Shown: one piece after another, positions 53,432-62,112 of the stretch
How the letters are laid out: each line of letters begins with the position of its first letter
How positions within the stretch are numbered: the first letter of the stretch is position 1
Assembly: GCA_023664365.1 (NCBI GenBank)
Contig: JAMPFR010000005.1
Span: 30,648 to 94,647 of the forward strand
Length of the DNA stretch: 64,000 bases
Reading direction: 5' to 3'
DNA from: Acetatifactor muris
Lineage (GTDB): Bacteria > Bacillota > Clostridia > Lachnospirales > Lachnospiraceae
Position numbers and translations under genes: made by a program
Notes under the pieces: model-generated
Database searches by the model: none
What the model saw: only the letters and a program-made list of their open reading frames with translations
What the model was told of the DNA's origin: nothing

Positions 53432-54871
53432 CTACATTATTTCTTTATCACGAGCTATCCTTCTGTCAACATTATATACGCTTTTCAGCGGCAGCACAAG
53501 CCTTACGGAAAAACCTCCCTTGGGGCTGTGCCCCATCATGACCGTGCCGCCGTGGGCCGCCGTTATCTGTTTCACAAGCAGCAGCCCCAGTCCGTGGCGC
53601 TGTTCCTCCGTATTCTCATCGCAGACCATATAATGGACCGTATTCTTAAGCTTTTCCAGCTGCTCCTTTGACACCCCCACCCCATCGTCCTCTACAGCTA
53701 TCACACACTTGCCGTTTTCCGAACCGACGCCCACATATATTGTGCAGCCGTCCTCGTTATGATCGATACAGTTCTGGATCAGGTTGCTCACAGCCCGCCT
53801 CATCAGGTTACGATCCGCATTCACCACACAGGCGGTAAAAGCCTCCCCTGCTTCCCATATAATGGGATGTCTGCTGTCGATATCCATATTCATATAATCC
53901 ACCACCGTCTGCCGCACAATGGCCACTATATTCTCTTCCCGCAGATTCACAGGCTGCATATTATATTCCATCTTTGACGCCAGATTAATATCGTTAATCA
54001 GATTCTGCATCCGTCTGCTCTGTTTTAGGATCACCACCGCCTTTCGGCGTTCCTCCTCCGGCAGGCGGATATTCTCCGCCAGCTGCCCGGCGTATCCCAT
54101 TACCATTGACAGGGGCGTTCTGATGTCATGGGACACTCCTGCAATCCAGTTTGCCCTGGCCGTTTCCTTTTTGCGCAGCCGGTTTTTCTGGGACTGCAGC
54201 AGCTCCGAGGTTGTATTGATACTTTGGGCAAGCTCTGACAGCAGTCCCCGTTCCTTCACATGGACAGGCGCGCCCAGCGGCAGACTCTGGATACCGTTTA
54301 CGATAGGCCGGACAGATTTCAGCAGCTTTGCATTTGCAACAATATAAATCAGGAAAATCAGCGCCGTGTTGACTGCCAGAAATATAAAAAATGTCCTGGG
54401 CAGCCCGGCAATAAAAGCGTAATCCCAGCTGGGCCACATATGCTTCCAGAACCGGTCCTTTGGGTATCCCAATACTACCAGCCCGTCCTCCCTCTTCCCG
54501 GTAAATGTGGGATATCCGTCTACATAGCCCCTGGTCAGTCCGGCTATATCGGAAAGAGTATAGGACATGGGTATGGTTTCCGGCAGATTATCCGTATGCC
54601 ACCTGACCTGCTTTGTTTCATTGTCAATAAAAACAGCCCAGGCGTCAGATTCCTGAAGTTCCAGGGCCATCTCCTCCGATAAGGCATATAAGCCCTCATC
54701 CGTCTGCCTGAGAGAGCCTGCGGCTTCCTCTGCGGTTTTCCAGGGATGGGCATTGGGAATCTGCCTTGAAGCCATGACCGACAGCAAAATCAGGTTCAGG
54801 GCAAGGAGCAGCCCACAGCTCAGGAGCAGGATACCCACATACCGCCGTATCAATTTCGGAATACTCTTCAT
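53432..54871 (-). CDS. Sensor histidine kinase
   Basis: 479 residues: TM1 (about 12-34), an extracytoplasmic sensor (about 35-160), TM2 (about 160-180), a HAMP-like linker, HisKA with His in GVSHDIRTP, and HATPase with NLIQNCIDHN, DDGVGV and RHGLGLLLV. It probably senses a membrane-active peptide and phosphorylates the response regulator encoded 1 nt upstream. The divergent ABC genes are the likely targets. Confidence 0.9.
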   Translation of the reverse strand: MKSIPKLIRRYVGILLLSCGLLLALNLILLSVMASRQIPNAHPWKTAEEAAGSLRQTDEGLYALSEEMALELQESDAWAVFIDNETKQVRWHTDNLPETIPMSYTLSDIAGLTRGYVDGYPTFTGKREDGLVVLGYPKDRFWKHMWPSWDYAFIAGLPRTFFIFLAVNTALIFLIYIVANAKLLKSVRPIVNGIQSLPLGAPVHVKERGLLSELAQSINTTSELLQSQKNRLRKKETARANWIAGVSHDIRTPLSMVMGYAGQLAENIRLPEEERRKAVVILKQSRRMQNLINDINLASKMEYNMQPVNLREENIVAIVRQTVVDYMNMDIDSRHPIIWEAGEAFTACVVNADRNLMRRAVSNLIQNCIDHNEDGCTIYVGVGSENGKCVIAVEDDGVGVSKEQLEKLKNTVHYMVCDENTEEQRHGLGLLLVKQITAAHGGTVMMGHSPKGGFSVRLVLPLKSVYNVDRRIARDKEIM

Positions 54872-54872
54872 A

Positions 54873-55577
54873 TTATTTTTCCTCCGTGGCCAGCTTGTAT
54901 CCCAGTCCTTTCACCGTGATCAGGGATACCGGATGAGAAGGATCCGCTTCTATCTTTTCTCTGATGCGCCGGATATGGGCCATCAGAGAGTTTTCATATC
55001 CGAAGGGATTATCACCCCAGGCGGCTTCACATAACGCGTCAATGGTAACAATACGTCCCGCATTGCGGTACAGCGCCGCCAGAATAGCATGTTCCTTTGC
55101 GGTCAGCGGAAGGTGCGCCTCTCCCCTTATGACCTCGGCCCGGCTGAAATCTATGCGGCTGTCACGCAGTTTTACCATGGGACTTTCCTCCCTGTAGCTT
55201 CTGCGTAAAATTGCCATGATTCGGAAGATAAGCTCCTTCGGCAGAAAAGGCTTCACCACATAATCGTCCGCCCCCAGGCCAAACCCCTTAAATCTATCCT
55301 CATCCTCGCCCCTGGCGGTCAGGAAAAGTACAGGATACTCCCCTGCCTGCCGCAGCCGTTCCATCAGCTGAAAACCACTGCCGTCCGGCAGCATCACATC
55401 CAGAACAGCCAGCTCCGGTTGCACCTCACCGGCCATGGAAAGAGCTTCCCGTACAGTTCCGGCGGTTCGAATATTGCAGAAGCCCTCCGCCTTCAAAATA
55501 GATACCAGCATATCCAAAAGCTCCTGCTCGTCATCCACAAGCAGGATGCGTTTACTTTTTAAATAATCTCGGTCCAT
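54873..55577 (-). CDS. OmpR-family response regulator
   Basis: 234 residues: receiver domain with VDDEQE, phospho-acceptor Asp in VLDVMLPDG, Thr/Ala in LTARG and Lys in VVKPF, then a winged-helix DNA-binding domain (about 135-232). Four tandem 11-bp repeats upstream of the divergent ABC operon (55741-55784) suit binding by such a protein. SD GCAGGAGG. Confidence 0.92.
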   Translation of the reverse strand: MDRDYLKSKRILLVDDEQELLDMLVSILKAEGFCNIRTAGTVREALSMAGEVQPELAVLDVMLPDGSGFQLMERLRQAGEYPVLFLTARGEDEDRFKGFGLGADDYVVKPFLPKELIFRIMAILRRSYREESPMVKLRDSRIDFSRAEVIRGEAHLPLTAKEHAILAALYRNAGRIVTIDALCEAAWGDNPFGYENSLMAHIRRIREKIEADPSHPVSLITVKGLGYKLATEEK

Positions 55578-55589
55578 GGATCGTCCTCC

Positions 55590-55700
55590 TGCAAAGCCGT
55601 TATCACAGCACTTCTCGCTAACGGTTATACGTCACCCGCACTCGCAAACCCGCGCGCGCTTTATTGTCTGCTTCGCAGACTGTTTTCCTTATGCGGTTAT
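55590..55700. repeat. Hairpin-rich element between the response regulator and ABC genes
   Basis: Non-coding stretch with CCGTTA/TAACGG arms, a GC-rich CGCGCGCG segment and the hairpin GTCTGC-TTC-GCAGAC (about 55668-55682). It resembles the other hairpin-dense intergenic elements in the window. Function unknown. Confidence 0.4.
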
Positions 55701-55740
55701 TATATCACAAAAACTTCCTCTCCGCCCAGTCTCCCGGCAA

Positions 55741-55796
55741 ATGTAAGGTAAATGTAAGGCAGACAGAAGGCTGGCGTAAGGTTTGGACTGTACAAT
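55741..55796 (+). promoter_or_regulatory. Tandem 11-bp operator repeats and promoter of the ABC operon
   Basis: Four consecutive 11-mers: ATGTAAGGTAA, ATGTAAGGCAG, ACAGAAGGCTG, GCGTAAGGTTT (55741-55784). The GTAAGG cores are at 55743, 55754 and 55776, all on one helix face; the third unit is degenerate. A -10 TACAAT follows at 55791-55796 and the -35 position is covered by repeats, as in OmpR-type activation. The ABC start is 42 nt further on. Confidence 0.7.
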
Positions 55797-55838
55797 AGAT
55801 TTGCAACACGAAAACTGCAGTACAAAGGAGCGTGAATC

Positions 55839-56594
55839 ATGTATATCATCGAAACGAAAAATCTCACAAAATCCTACGGAGCCTTTACCGCCGTATCCGG
55901 CGTAAGCCTTCACATTCCCCAGGGCGCGGTTTACGGCTTCCTGGGGCCTAACGGGGCGGGGAAATCCACCACCATGAAAATGTTCTTAGGACTCACCAGT
56001 CCCACAGGGGGAACCTTTGAAATCGACGGAATGAAATATCCCGAAAACCGGGTACAGATTTTAAAGGAAATCGGTTCCTTTATTGAGGCCCCCGCCTTTT
56101 ACGGTAATTTGACCGGCGAAGAAAACCTGGACATAATACGCAAGATCTTAGGACTGCCCAAATCCGCCGTCTCCGAGGCGCTGGGGCTGGTGGGGCTGAC
56201 ACAGGAGAGGCGTAGGAAAGCCGGAAAATATTCCTTGGGCATGAAACAGAGATTGGGACTGGCCGGAGCTTTGATGGGCCGGCCGCCCATCCTGATCCTG
56301 GACGAGCCCACCAACGGCCTTGACCCTGTGGGAATCCATGAGATCCGGACTCTGATCCGTTCTCTTCCCCGACGGTTCAACTGTACCGTACTGGTATCCT
56401 CCCATTTGCTGTCGGAAATCGAACTGATGGCGGATACCATCGGCATTCTCAATCACGGCCGCCTGCTGTTTGAAGGAACCCTGGAGGAACTTAAAATGAG
56501 CGCAGCAACCCAGGACTATCCCACAGATAACCTGGAAGATACCTTCCTCGCTCTGATTGACGCCGACAACGGGCAGAGAGGCGGTATAAGATGA
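55839..56594 (+). CDS. Lantibiotic-immunity-type ABC transporter ATPase
   Basis: 251 residues of the BcrA/LanF-like group: Walker A GPNGAGKST, Q-loop region IGSFIEAPAFYGNLTGEENL, signature YSLGMKQRLGLAGAL, Walker B ILILDEPTNGLDP and SHLLSE. With the two permeases downstream it should protect against membrane-acting peptides. Overlaps the next gene by 4 nt (ATGA). Confidence 0.88.
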   Translation: MYIIETKNLTKSYGAFTAVSGVSLHIPQGAVYGFLGPNGAGKSTTMKMFLGLTSPTGGTFEIDGMKYPENRVQILKEIGSFIEAPAFYGNLTGEENLDIIRKILGLPKSAVSEALGLVGLTQERRRKAGKYSLGMKQRLGLAGALMGRPPILILDEPTNGLDPVGIHEIRTLIRSLPRRFNCTVLVSSHLLSEIELMADTIGILNHGRLLFEGTLEELKMSAATQDYPTDNLEDTFLALIDADNGQRGGIR

Positions 56595-57385
56595 GCTTTG
56601 GTCTGGAATGCAGAAAAATAAAAGGAACCGGATTTCTGGCCCTGTTTCTCTGGGGCGGGCTTTTGTCAGCGGCAGTTCCCATCCTCAATATGGCCTTCCG
56701 CTCGGAAATTTATCTAAAGTCGGATGCTTCCCCTGTTCAGATCCTGATGGACGCCAACTGGCAGCTGATGTCCATGCTGAATCTTCTGCTTGTAGTGACG
56801 GGATCCTGCCTGATGTACCACACAGAGTACGCCGACGGCGCCATGCAGAAAATGCAGACACTGCCGCTCCGGGAAAGCAGACTGTTTTTCGGCAAAGCAG
56901 CCCTGCTGACAATCATGTGCATCCTGATACTAGGGCTGGAAGCGGCAGGCATATGCTTTTGTCTGTGCCGCTGGTTTATTCCTTCCGCCGAGCTTTTGTC
57001 GAATGCCATGATGCAGCCTGAAAACCTGATGACCCCGAAAGCCGTGATGCCGCCCGCAGTCCCGCTTCTGTCGGAAGTCTTGATAAACTTCGGATATGCC
57101 CTGCTGTTATTGCTGCCCGCCGCCTTTGGTTCACTGTTGATCGCCTCATTCTGTAAAAATATGTGGATTTCCCTCGGGATCGGAGTCATATGTATACTTA
57201 CCGCCACTATGCTGCCTGCAAAGAACTTTGTGTTATCCCTGTTCCCTTTCGCCCTGCCTTTTCGGATATTTGCGGGAACAGCGCAAAATTCTCTGATCGG
57301 GTTTTCCATTGCCGCCGTGGTTGAAGCTTTTGTCATAGGAATCATAGAAATTCTATTTTTGAAAATCAGGAGGAAATTTACATGA
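56591..57385 (+). CDS. Lantibiotic-immunity-type ABC permease
   Basis: 264 residues with about six helices (near 15-33, 55-75, 100-125, 160-185, 195-215, 235-255), no binding-protein loop, matching the LanE/LanG (ABC-2 type) permeases. The GFLALFLWGG and YHTEYADGAMQKMQTLPL segments are typical. It overlaps both neighbours by 4 nt, so all three genes are translated together. Confidence 0.85.
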   Translation: MSFGLECRKIKGTGFLALFLWGGLLSAAVPILNMAFRSEIYLKSDASPVQILMDANWQLMSMLNLLLVVTGSCLMYHTEYADGAMQKMQTLPLRESRLFFGKAALLTIMCILILGLEAAGICFCLCRWFIPSAELLSNAMMQPENLMTPKAVMPPAVPLLSEVLINFGYALLLLLPAAFGSLLIASFCKNMWISLGIGVICILTATMLPAKNFVLSLFPFALPFRIFAGTAQNSLIGFSIAAVVEAFVIGIIEILFLKIRRKFT

Positions 57386-58155
57386 ACTTTTTAACTCTCA
57401 TTGGTATTGAATTTCGGAAAATCCGCCGTTCCGGAATCATCTTGATTCTGACGGCCGCCACTGTCATTCTCTGGCTGCCTTCCGTACTGAATGCAGATAT
57501 GAACTTTGAAATGCAGGCGGAAGGCATTTTACCGGAACACAACTTTTTGATACAGGGCTTTCTGGGCATGGCATGATGGTTCATCTTCCCTGCGGGCATG
57601 GTTGTAAGCACAGTTCTGGTGAACATGACGGAGCGGACTCACAGAGGGCTTCTGAAAATGCTCTCCCTGCCGGTTTCCGCCGCCGGATTATGCCTGGCAA
57701 AGTTTGTCGTGCTGCTTGCCCTGGCGGCTATTCACATACTGATAACGGTAGCTGCCTACTTTGTATGCGCGGGAATCGCCTCCAAACTGCAAAATTATGA
57801 TTTCGTTTTGCCGCCCCTGTTTGTCCTGAAGGAAGCAGGCTTACTGTTTACAGCGGCGATTCCCATGCTGGCGGTTTTCTTTTCTTTATCGGTCTGTATC
57901 CGTACCCCCATCTTTTCTGTGGGTATAGGGCTTGCTTCCATTGTTCTTTCGGTTTTGATCATAAACACAAAAATATGGTTTCTGTATCCCATGTCCTATC
58001 CGTTTTTTGTGATGACCGCCGAATACGGAAAGCTGGCTTCCCGCCTTACAATGCCCCGTGCGGAGCTGTTTCCCTGGATTCCCGCTGCCGCCGCTGTCAC
58101 CGTATTTTGCCTGTTGCTTTCCTGCCTTTGCTTCGGGCATACCGAAAGGAGTTGA
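57382..58155 (+). pseudogene. Second ABC permease of the set, interrupted by an in-frame TGA
   Basis: The frame opens MNFLTLIGIEFRKIRRSG, reaches TGA at 57574-57576 (after ...GFLGMA) and continues in the same frame as WFIFPAGMVVSTVLVNMTERTHRGLLKMLSLP to 58155, together 257 codons, the right length for a LanG-like permease. TGA stands where a Trp is plausible (TGG to TGA, next codon TGG). Otherwise the rest is intact, so the mutation is recent or a base-call error. A restart at ATG 57598 would give a protein lacking the first helices. Confidence 0.8.
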
Positions 58156-58206
58156 TTGATTCATGATCTTCAGCGGGATTTTCACCATTATAATGATTTG
58201 CTGATA

Positions 58207-58385
58207 GTCAATAACCCCGCTGCAAGCAACGGGGCATGGAATTTGAAGCGCTGCAAGCAGCGGGGTATTGACCCTCGCGGCATTCGCCAAATGTCCATGC
58301 AAGCATGGCCGTTTGGCTCATTGCTCGCGGGAATAAAATAATAGCTGAAGTTGGCCGTTTTCTCATTGCTCACGGGAATAAACAG
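58207..58385. repeat. REP-like repeat region after the ABC operon
   Basis: A long hairpin (arms 58207-58223 and 58257-58272, GTCAATAACCCCGCTGC / GCAGCGGGGTATTGAC, one bulge) contains two GCTGCAAGCARCGGGG units. Next come CCATGC-AA-GCATGG and two direct copies of GGCCGTTT..CTCATTGCTCRCGGGAATAAA (about 58308-58337 and 58353-58382). No coding frame. It fills most of the 369-bp gap between 58156 and 58524. Similar CCCCGCTG-rich palindromes are common between genes in Lachnospiraceae. Confidence 0.75.
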
Positions 58386-58447
58386 CATGATAAAATAGAG
58401 AAACTGTTAATTAGACAACACTATACTGCTAAAACAAGGGATTGTTG

Positions 58448-58501
58448 GTAAAAAATACGCACTTTCTCCATGGCTATCAGCGTGGCGAGAGTGCATATTT
58501 T
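58448..58501 (-). terminator. Terminator of the sigma/anti-sigma operon
   Basis: 18-nt arms (58452-58469, 58484-58501) pair with three wobbles or mismatches around a 14-nt loop. On the minus strand six T follow. It lies 24 nt past the anti-sigma stop. Confidence 0.75.
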
Positions 58502-58524
58502 CATTATGATAACTCTGGCTTTAA

Positions 58525-59244
58525 TCAATAATCAATGCTCTTTAAGATTTCTAATACTATTTCTGCTTCCGCTGTTTCAGCGGATACTCCCATATAAATA
58601 TCGTCATATTGTATACAGATGAAACTTCCTCCCTCAAGGAGTGACAGCGTTACATCTTCCGGTGCATAGATTTCCTCATTTGATTTTGGTTTATAATCCC
58701 AGACCACCAAAAGGAACTGACTACCGATTGACTCCAAATCAGGGGCTATCGCACCGCCATCTTCAGTGAACTGTTGTTCAGGTATTGTGCCAGTGATGTA
58801 TTCAATCCGTAACATATTGTACTGAGTTCCATCGTTCATAGTAGTTTCATAATGAGAGCCACGACCGTAGTGGAAACCATTCGGTAACTCTTTCGGAAGC
58901 CGTGCTGCCAACGGATTCTGCATCATTTCAATCTCTGTAAGGCTGGTGACATCTGCGGTCATCACATCCTGCTCACTTTCGTCAGGAGGAAAAACTGCTA
59001 CACTGTACATCCCTGTGCCTCCTTCCACACCTCCTGTATCGCCACTGCCCGGAATATCCATCCCGCCGGGGATACTGGTATTCACATGGAGAACAATAAA
59101 GGCGCCTATCAGTACCACACATAGGCAGGCCGCCATTGCTCCCCAAATCTTCCAATTCAATTTCTTTTTCATAGGCTTTTTAGCTCCTTTTACAATGTCA
59201 TCTTCAAGTTCCCCCAGAACTTCAAAAAAATCTTCCTTCCTCAT
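58525..59244 (-). CDS. Membrane anti-sigma factor-like protein
   Basis: 239 residues: a short cytoplasmic N terminus (MRKEDFFEVLGELEDDIVKGAKK), one TM helix (about 34-53), a Gly/Pro linker and an outer domain of about 160 residues. It overlaps the sigma-factor gene by 4 nt (ATGA), the usual arrangement for an ECF sigma and its membrane anti-sigma. The N terminus would hold the sigma factor; the outside part would sense a signal. No catalytic motif seen. Confidence 0.75.
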   Translation of the reverse strand: MRKEDFFEVLGELEDDIVKGAKKPMKKKLNWKIWGAMAACLCVVLIGAFIVLHVNTSIPGGMDIPGSGDTGGVEGGTGMYSVAVFPPDESEQDVMTADVTSLTEIEMMQNPLAARLPKELPNGFHYGRGSHYETTMNDGTQYNMLRIEYITGTIPEQQFTEDGGAIAPDLESIGSQFLLVVWDYKPKSNEEIYAPEDVTLSLLEGGSFICIQYDDIYMGVSAETAEAEIVLEILKSIDY

Positions 59245-59801
59245 AATTCAAAGCCCCTTTCCGTCAAATATGCTCTTAACTGTTTTCTTGTTCGTTCCAA
59301 CGTTTTTGATACCGTTCCTTGTAACATTCTATAGTCCGTTGCAATTTTTGAAACGGAATCTGCATACCAGTAACGTCGAACAAATAGATTCCGTTTTTCT
59401 GACGAAAGACTTTTTACAAATGTATTGATTTCCTTTTCCAGTTCTTTGCGGTCAATTATCTGTTCAACATCATCCATATCTGAAACGCAATCAGTCAATT
59501 CATCCAAAACAAGTGTTATCTCACCACCGCCACGCTTTTCAGCATGGTTGCGCTTATACTTGTTAAAGGATATATTTCGCGTGATTTTACCAAGGAATGT
59601 TGATAATTGTTCAGGCCAATGTGCCGGCATTGTGTTCCATGCATTTAAATAGGTATCATTCACACATTCTTCGGCATCTTCATCATTATTTAATATGTTC
59701 TTTGCTATGTATTTACAGTAATGGCCGTACTTTTCGGACGTTATACTAATGGCTCGTTCGTCTCTATCCCAGTATAACTGTATAATTCCATTATCATCCA
59801 T
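59241..59801 (-). CDS. ECF-type RNA polymerase sigma factor
   Basis: The start is ATG 59801 (MDDNGIIQLYW; AAAGGAGG 6 nt before), giving 186 residues. Region 2 (DAEECVNDTYLNAW...FLGKITRNISFNKYKR) and region 4 (SLSSEKRNLFVRRYWYADSVSKIATDYRMLQGTVSKTLERTRKQLR) are clear. It is more AT-rich than flanking metabolic genes. Regulates its own unit and unknown others, under the adjoining membrane protein. Confidence 0.88.
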   Translation of the reverse strand: MDDNGIIQLYWDRDERAISITSEKYGHYCKYIAKNILNNDEDAEECVNDTYLNAWNTMPAHWPEQLSTFLGKITRNISFNKYKRNHAEKRGGGEITLVLDELTDCVSDMDDVEQIIDRKELEKEINTFVKSLSSEKRNLFVRRYWYADSVSKIATDYRMLQGTVSKTLERTRKQLRAYLTERGFEL

Positions 59802-59907
59802 ACAAATCCTCCTTTTACCTATATACACAACTTCTATAGGAAAATCTGACACCCATTTTTAAAAATACTTTTACTTATCATATCATATTGTTCTAATTAT
59901 GGTATAA

Positions 59908-59947
59908 CAAAAAAGGGATTGCACGTTTGTGATATGCAATCCCTTTT
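59908..59947 (-). terminator. Terminator after the Uma2/DUF6483 genes
   Basis: 13-bp perfect arms (59911-59923, 59935-59947; AAAAGGGATTGCA / TGCAATCCCTTTT) with an 11-nt loop and a six-T tract on the minus strand. Nothing else is recognisable between 59802 and 60070 apart from AT-rich promoter-like sequence. Confidence 0.75.
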
Positions 59948-60070
59948 ACAAAAATGTATAAAATCTTTGGAAATGTATATTTATACACATATTTCATCAG
60001 CAACAATTAGACGAACCGGGACTATTTTTTCCTGTTTTTTGCAACCGACGTATCGTTTAGTTGGAGCTTG

Positions 60071-60297
60071 TTACTGCAAAAACACTTCCGCCATACCCTC
60101 AAGTCCGTATCTGGAAGCAATGGACTCCAGCCCCTGCTTGATCTCATCCCTGCTGTAGTGATTCGCTTCCAAAAATTCTGTTCGGATTCCTCCAGCAATT
60201 CTGCCGAAGGCGACTCCGTATCAACATGAAACAGCAGCTTCAAAATGGCTCTTACCATTTCCCTGATCAGCCGCATGATATAATCCTGCTCAAACAA
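60071..60297 (-). pseudogene. DUF6483-like gene with internal deletion and frameshift
   Basis: From TTG 60297 (1 nt after the Uma2 stop) it reads MFEQDYIMRLIREMVRAILKLLF...AELLEESE, the family start. It then loses frame near 60185. A second frame to the stop at 60071 reads EFLEANHYSRDEIKQGL and YGLEGMAEVFLQ, the family's C-terminal end. Whole relatives are about 120 residues, so some 40 residues are also missing. Judged non-functional. Confidence 0.75.
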
Positions 60298-60298
60298 A

Positions 60299-60853
60299 TT
60301 AGTCGACCCCCTCGAAGATCTCCCCAAGCGTCATCTTGATGCTTGGGAATCCTCTCAGGAAGATCTCGGTATCGGCATTATAATCCGCGACCTCTCTGTC
60401 GTCCTGAAGCATATAGCTCTGTTCCAGAACATATTTCCCGTTCTCCAGATAATAAATTTCCACCGAGCCCTGGGGCGAAACGATCCAGTATTCCTCTACC
60501 CCTGCCCGCTCGTAGATATCTTTCTTTTCCGCCCTGTCACGCTTGGCCGTGGAATGGCTCAAGGTTTCCGCCACAAACCTGGGAACGCCGCTGTATGCAC
60601 CGCCCTTTAATTGCTTTCGGTCACAGATGATCATAATATCCGGGCAAAGATAATCGTCATTTTTCTCCGGATGATATTTAAAATCCAGATTTTCCATGGA
60701 CACAAGGCACAGACTGTTTTTCAGCCCCTCCTTTATAATGGTATAAATATTGCCATTCACAATACCATGCTTGTAATCCGGCGACGGGGACATATCAAAG
60801 ATCACACCGTCGATCTTTTCGTCCTTCTGCCGTTCCAGCTTCGCCATATCCAT
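60299..60853 (-). CDS. Uma2 (DUF820) family putative endonuclease
   Basis: 184 residues with the restriction-endonuclease-like core: HGIVNGNIYTIIK, CPDIMIICD (PD motif), AETLSHSTAKRDRAEKKDIYERAGVEEYWIV (ExK-type part). Relatives occur in mobile and repeat-rich DNA; the biological role is unclear. SD GAAAGG. Upstream of the broken DUF6483-like gene. Confidence 0.85.
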   Translation of the reverse strand: MDMAKLERQKDEKIDGVIFDMSPSPDYKHGIVNGNIYTIIKEGLKNSLCLVSMENLDFKYHPEKNDDYLCPDIMIICDRKQLKGGAYSGVPRFVAETLSHSTAKRDRAEKKDIYERAGVEEYWIVSPQGSVEIYYLENGKYVLEQSYMLQDDREVADYNADTEIFLRGFPSIKMTLGEIFEGVD

Positions 60854-60925
60854 AGACTTATATCCTTTCCGTTCCGCGCTTTTTGCTCGATTTCATCTGC
60901 CATTTGCCCGTTAATACCACTCTCT

Positions 60926-62089
60926 TTATTTTACAATCCTTACCCGGAACACGCCCTCAATCTCTTCCAGCGCCCTGATGATCTCCTCTGTGGGCCTGCT
61001 CTCCACATCCAGCAGGGTATATGCCACATCGCCTTTTGATTTGTTAGTCATATCGCTGATATTGATTCCGGCCCTGCCGAACTCTGCGGTAAACTGGGTA
61101 ATCATATTTGCAATATTCCTGTGGAATACAGCTACCCGGCCTGCCTTTGCACAGACGCCCATATCGCAGGCAGGATAATTTACGCTGTTGCGGATATTGC
61201 CGTTCTCCAGATAGTCCATGATCTCCTCCACCGCCATGACCGCGCAGTTGTCCTCGGACTCCTCGGTGCTGGCGCCCAAATGGGGAATCACGATACAGCC
61301 CTTCTGCCCTGCCGTGACAGCGTTGGGGAAGTCGGACACATAACGGGCAATCTTGCCTGCGGCAATGCCCTCCAGCACATCCTTCTCATTTGCCAGCAGA
61401 TCCCTTGCAAAATTCAGCAGCACCACGCCTTCCTTCATCTTGGCAATGGATACGGCGTTAATCATGCCCTTGGTAGAGTCCAGAAGCGGTACATGAATGG
61501 TAATATAATCGCAGTCTGCATATATATCATCCACATTCAGCACATGCTTTACGGAACGGCTCAGGTTCCATGCCGCATTGACAGACAGATAGGGGTCATA
61601 GCCATAAACATCCATCCCCAGGGAAACAGCCGCGTTTGCCACCTTTACGCCGATAGCGCCCAGGCCGATAACGCCCAGCTTCTTCCCCATGATTTCCGTT
61701 CCGGCAAAGTTCTTCTTCTCTTTCTCCGCAGCCTTTGCAATATCTGCGTTATCCGCAGAAGCCTTCACCCATTCGATGCCGCCGATAACGTCTCTTGCCG
61801 CCAGCAGCATTCCTGCCAGCACAAGCTCCTTCACACCGTTGGCGTTGGCTCCGGGGGTGTTAAATACCACTACCCCCTTCTCCGCACATTTATCCAGAGG
61901 AATATTATTGACCCCTGCGCCTGCTCTGGCTACCGCCAGCAGGCCCTTCGGTATCTCCATATCATGCATGGAGGCGCTTCGCACCAGAACCCCCTCCGCC
62001 TCGTTGATGTCGGCTGTGATCTGGTACTGATCGCTGAAATTCTTCAACCCCACATCCGCTATGGGATTCAGACAGTTTATTTTGAACAT
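60926..62089 (-). CDS. serA: D-3-phosphoglycerate dehydrogenase
   Basis: 387 residues: NAD-binding GVIGLGAIGVKVANAA, VLLNFARD (catalytic Arg), catalytic His in IPHLGASTEESEDN, and a C-terminal ACT domain (about 315-387). First step of serine synthesis. It is of the short ACT-bearing type, where serine may inhibit through the ACT domain. It lies 23 nt after serC and shares its promoter. Confidence 0.93.
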   Translation of the reverse strand: MFKINCLNPIADVGLKNFSDQYQITADINEAEGVLVRSASMHDMEIPKGLLAVARAGAGVNNIPLDKCAEKGVVVFNTPGANANGVKELVLAGMLLAARDVIGGIEWVKASADNADIAKAAEKEKKNFAGTEIMGKKLGVIGLGAIGVKVANAAVSLGMDVYGYDPYLSVNAAWNLSRSVKHVLNVDDIYADCDYITIHVPLLDSTKGMINAVSIAKMKEGVVLLNFARDLLANEKDVLEGIAAGKIARYVSDFPNAVTAGQKGCIVIPHLGASTEESEDNCAVMAVEEIMDYLENGNIRNSVNYPACDMGVCAKAGRVAVFHRNIANMITQFTAEFGRAGINISDMTNKSKGDVAYTLLDVESRPTEEIIRALEEIEGVFRVRIVK

Positions 62090-62112
62090 TTCCTTGCCTC
62101 CTCATCTCTATG

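Noticed and set aside
57574-57576. Selenocysteine or programmed readthrough at the permease TGA
   Set aside because: No SECIS-like hairpin is evident and the family has no selenoprotein; a Trp-to-stop change is simpler.
58207-58385. Possible CRISPR array after the ABC operon
   Set aside because: Only two imperfect direct copies with palindromic content and no regular spacers or cas genes; fits REP-like elements.
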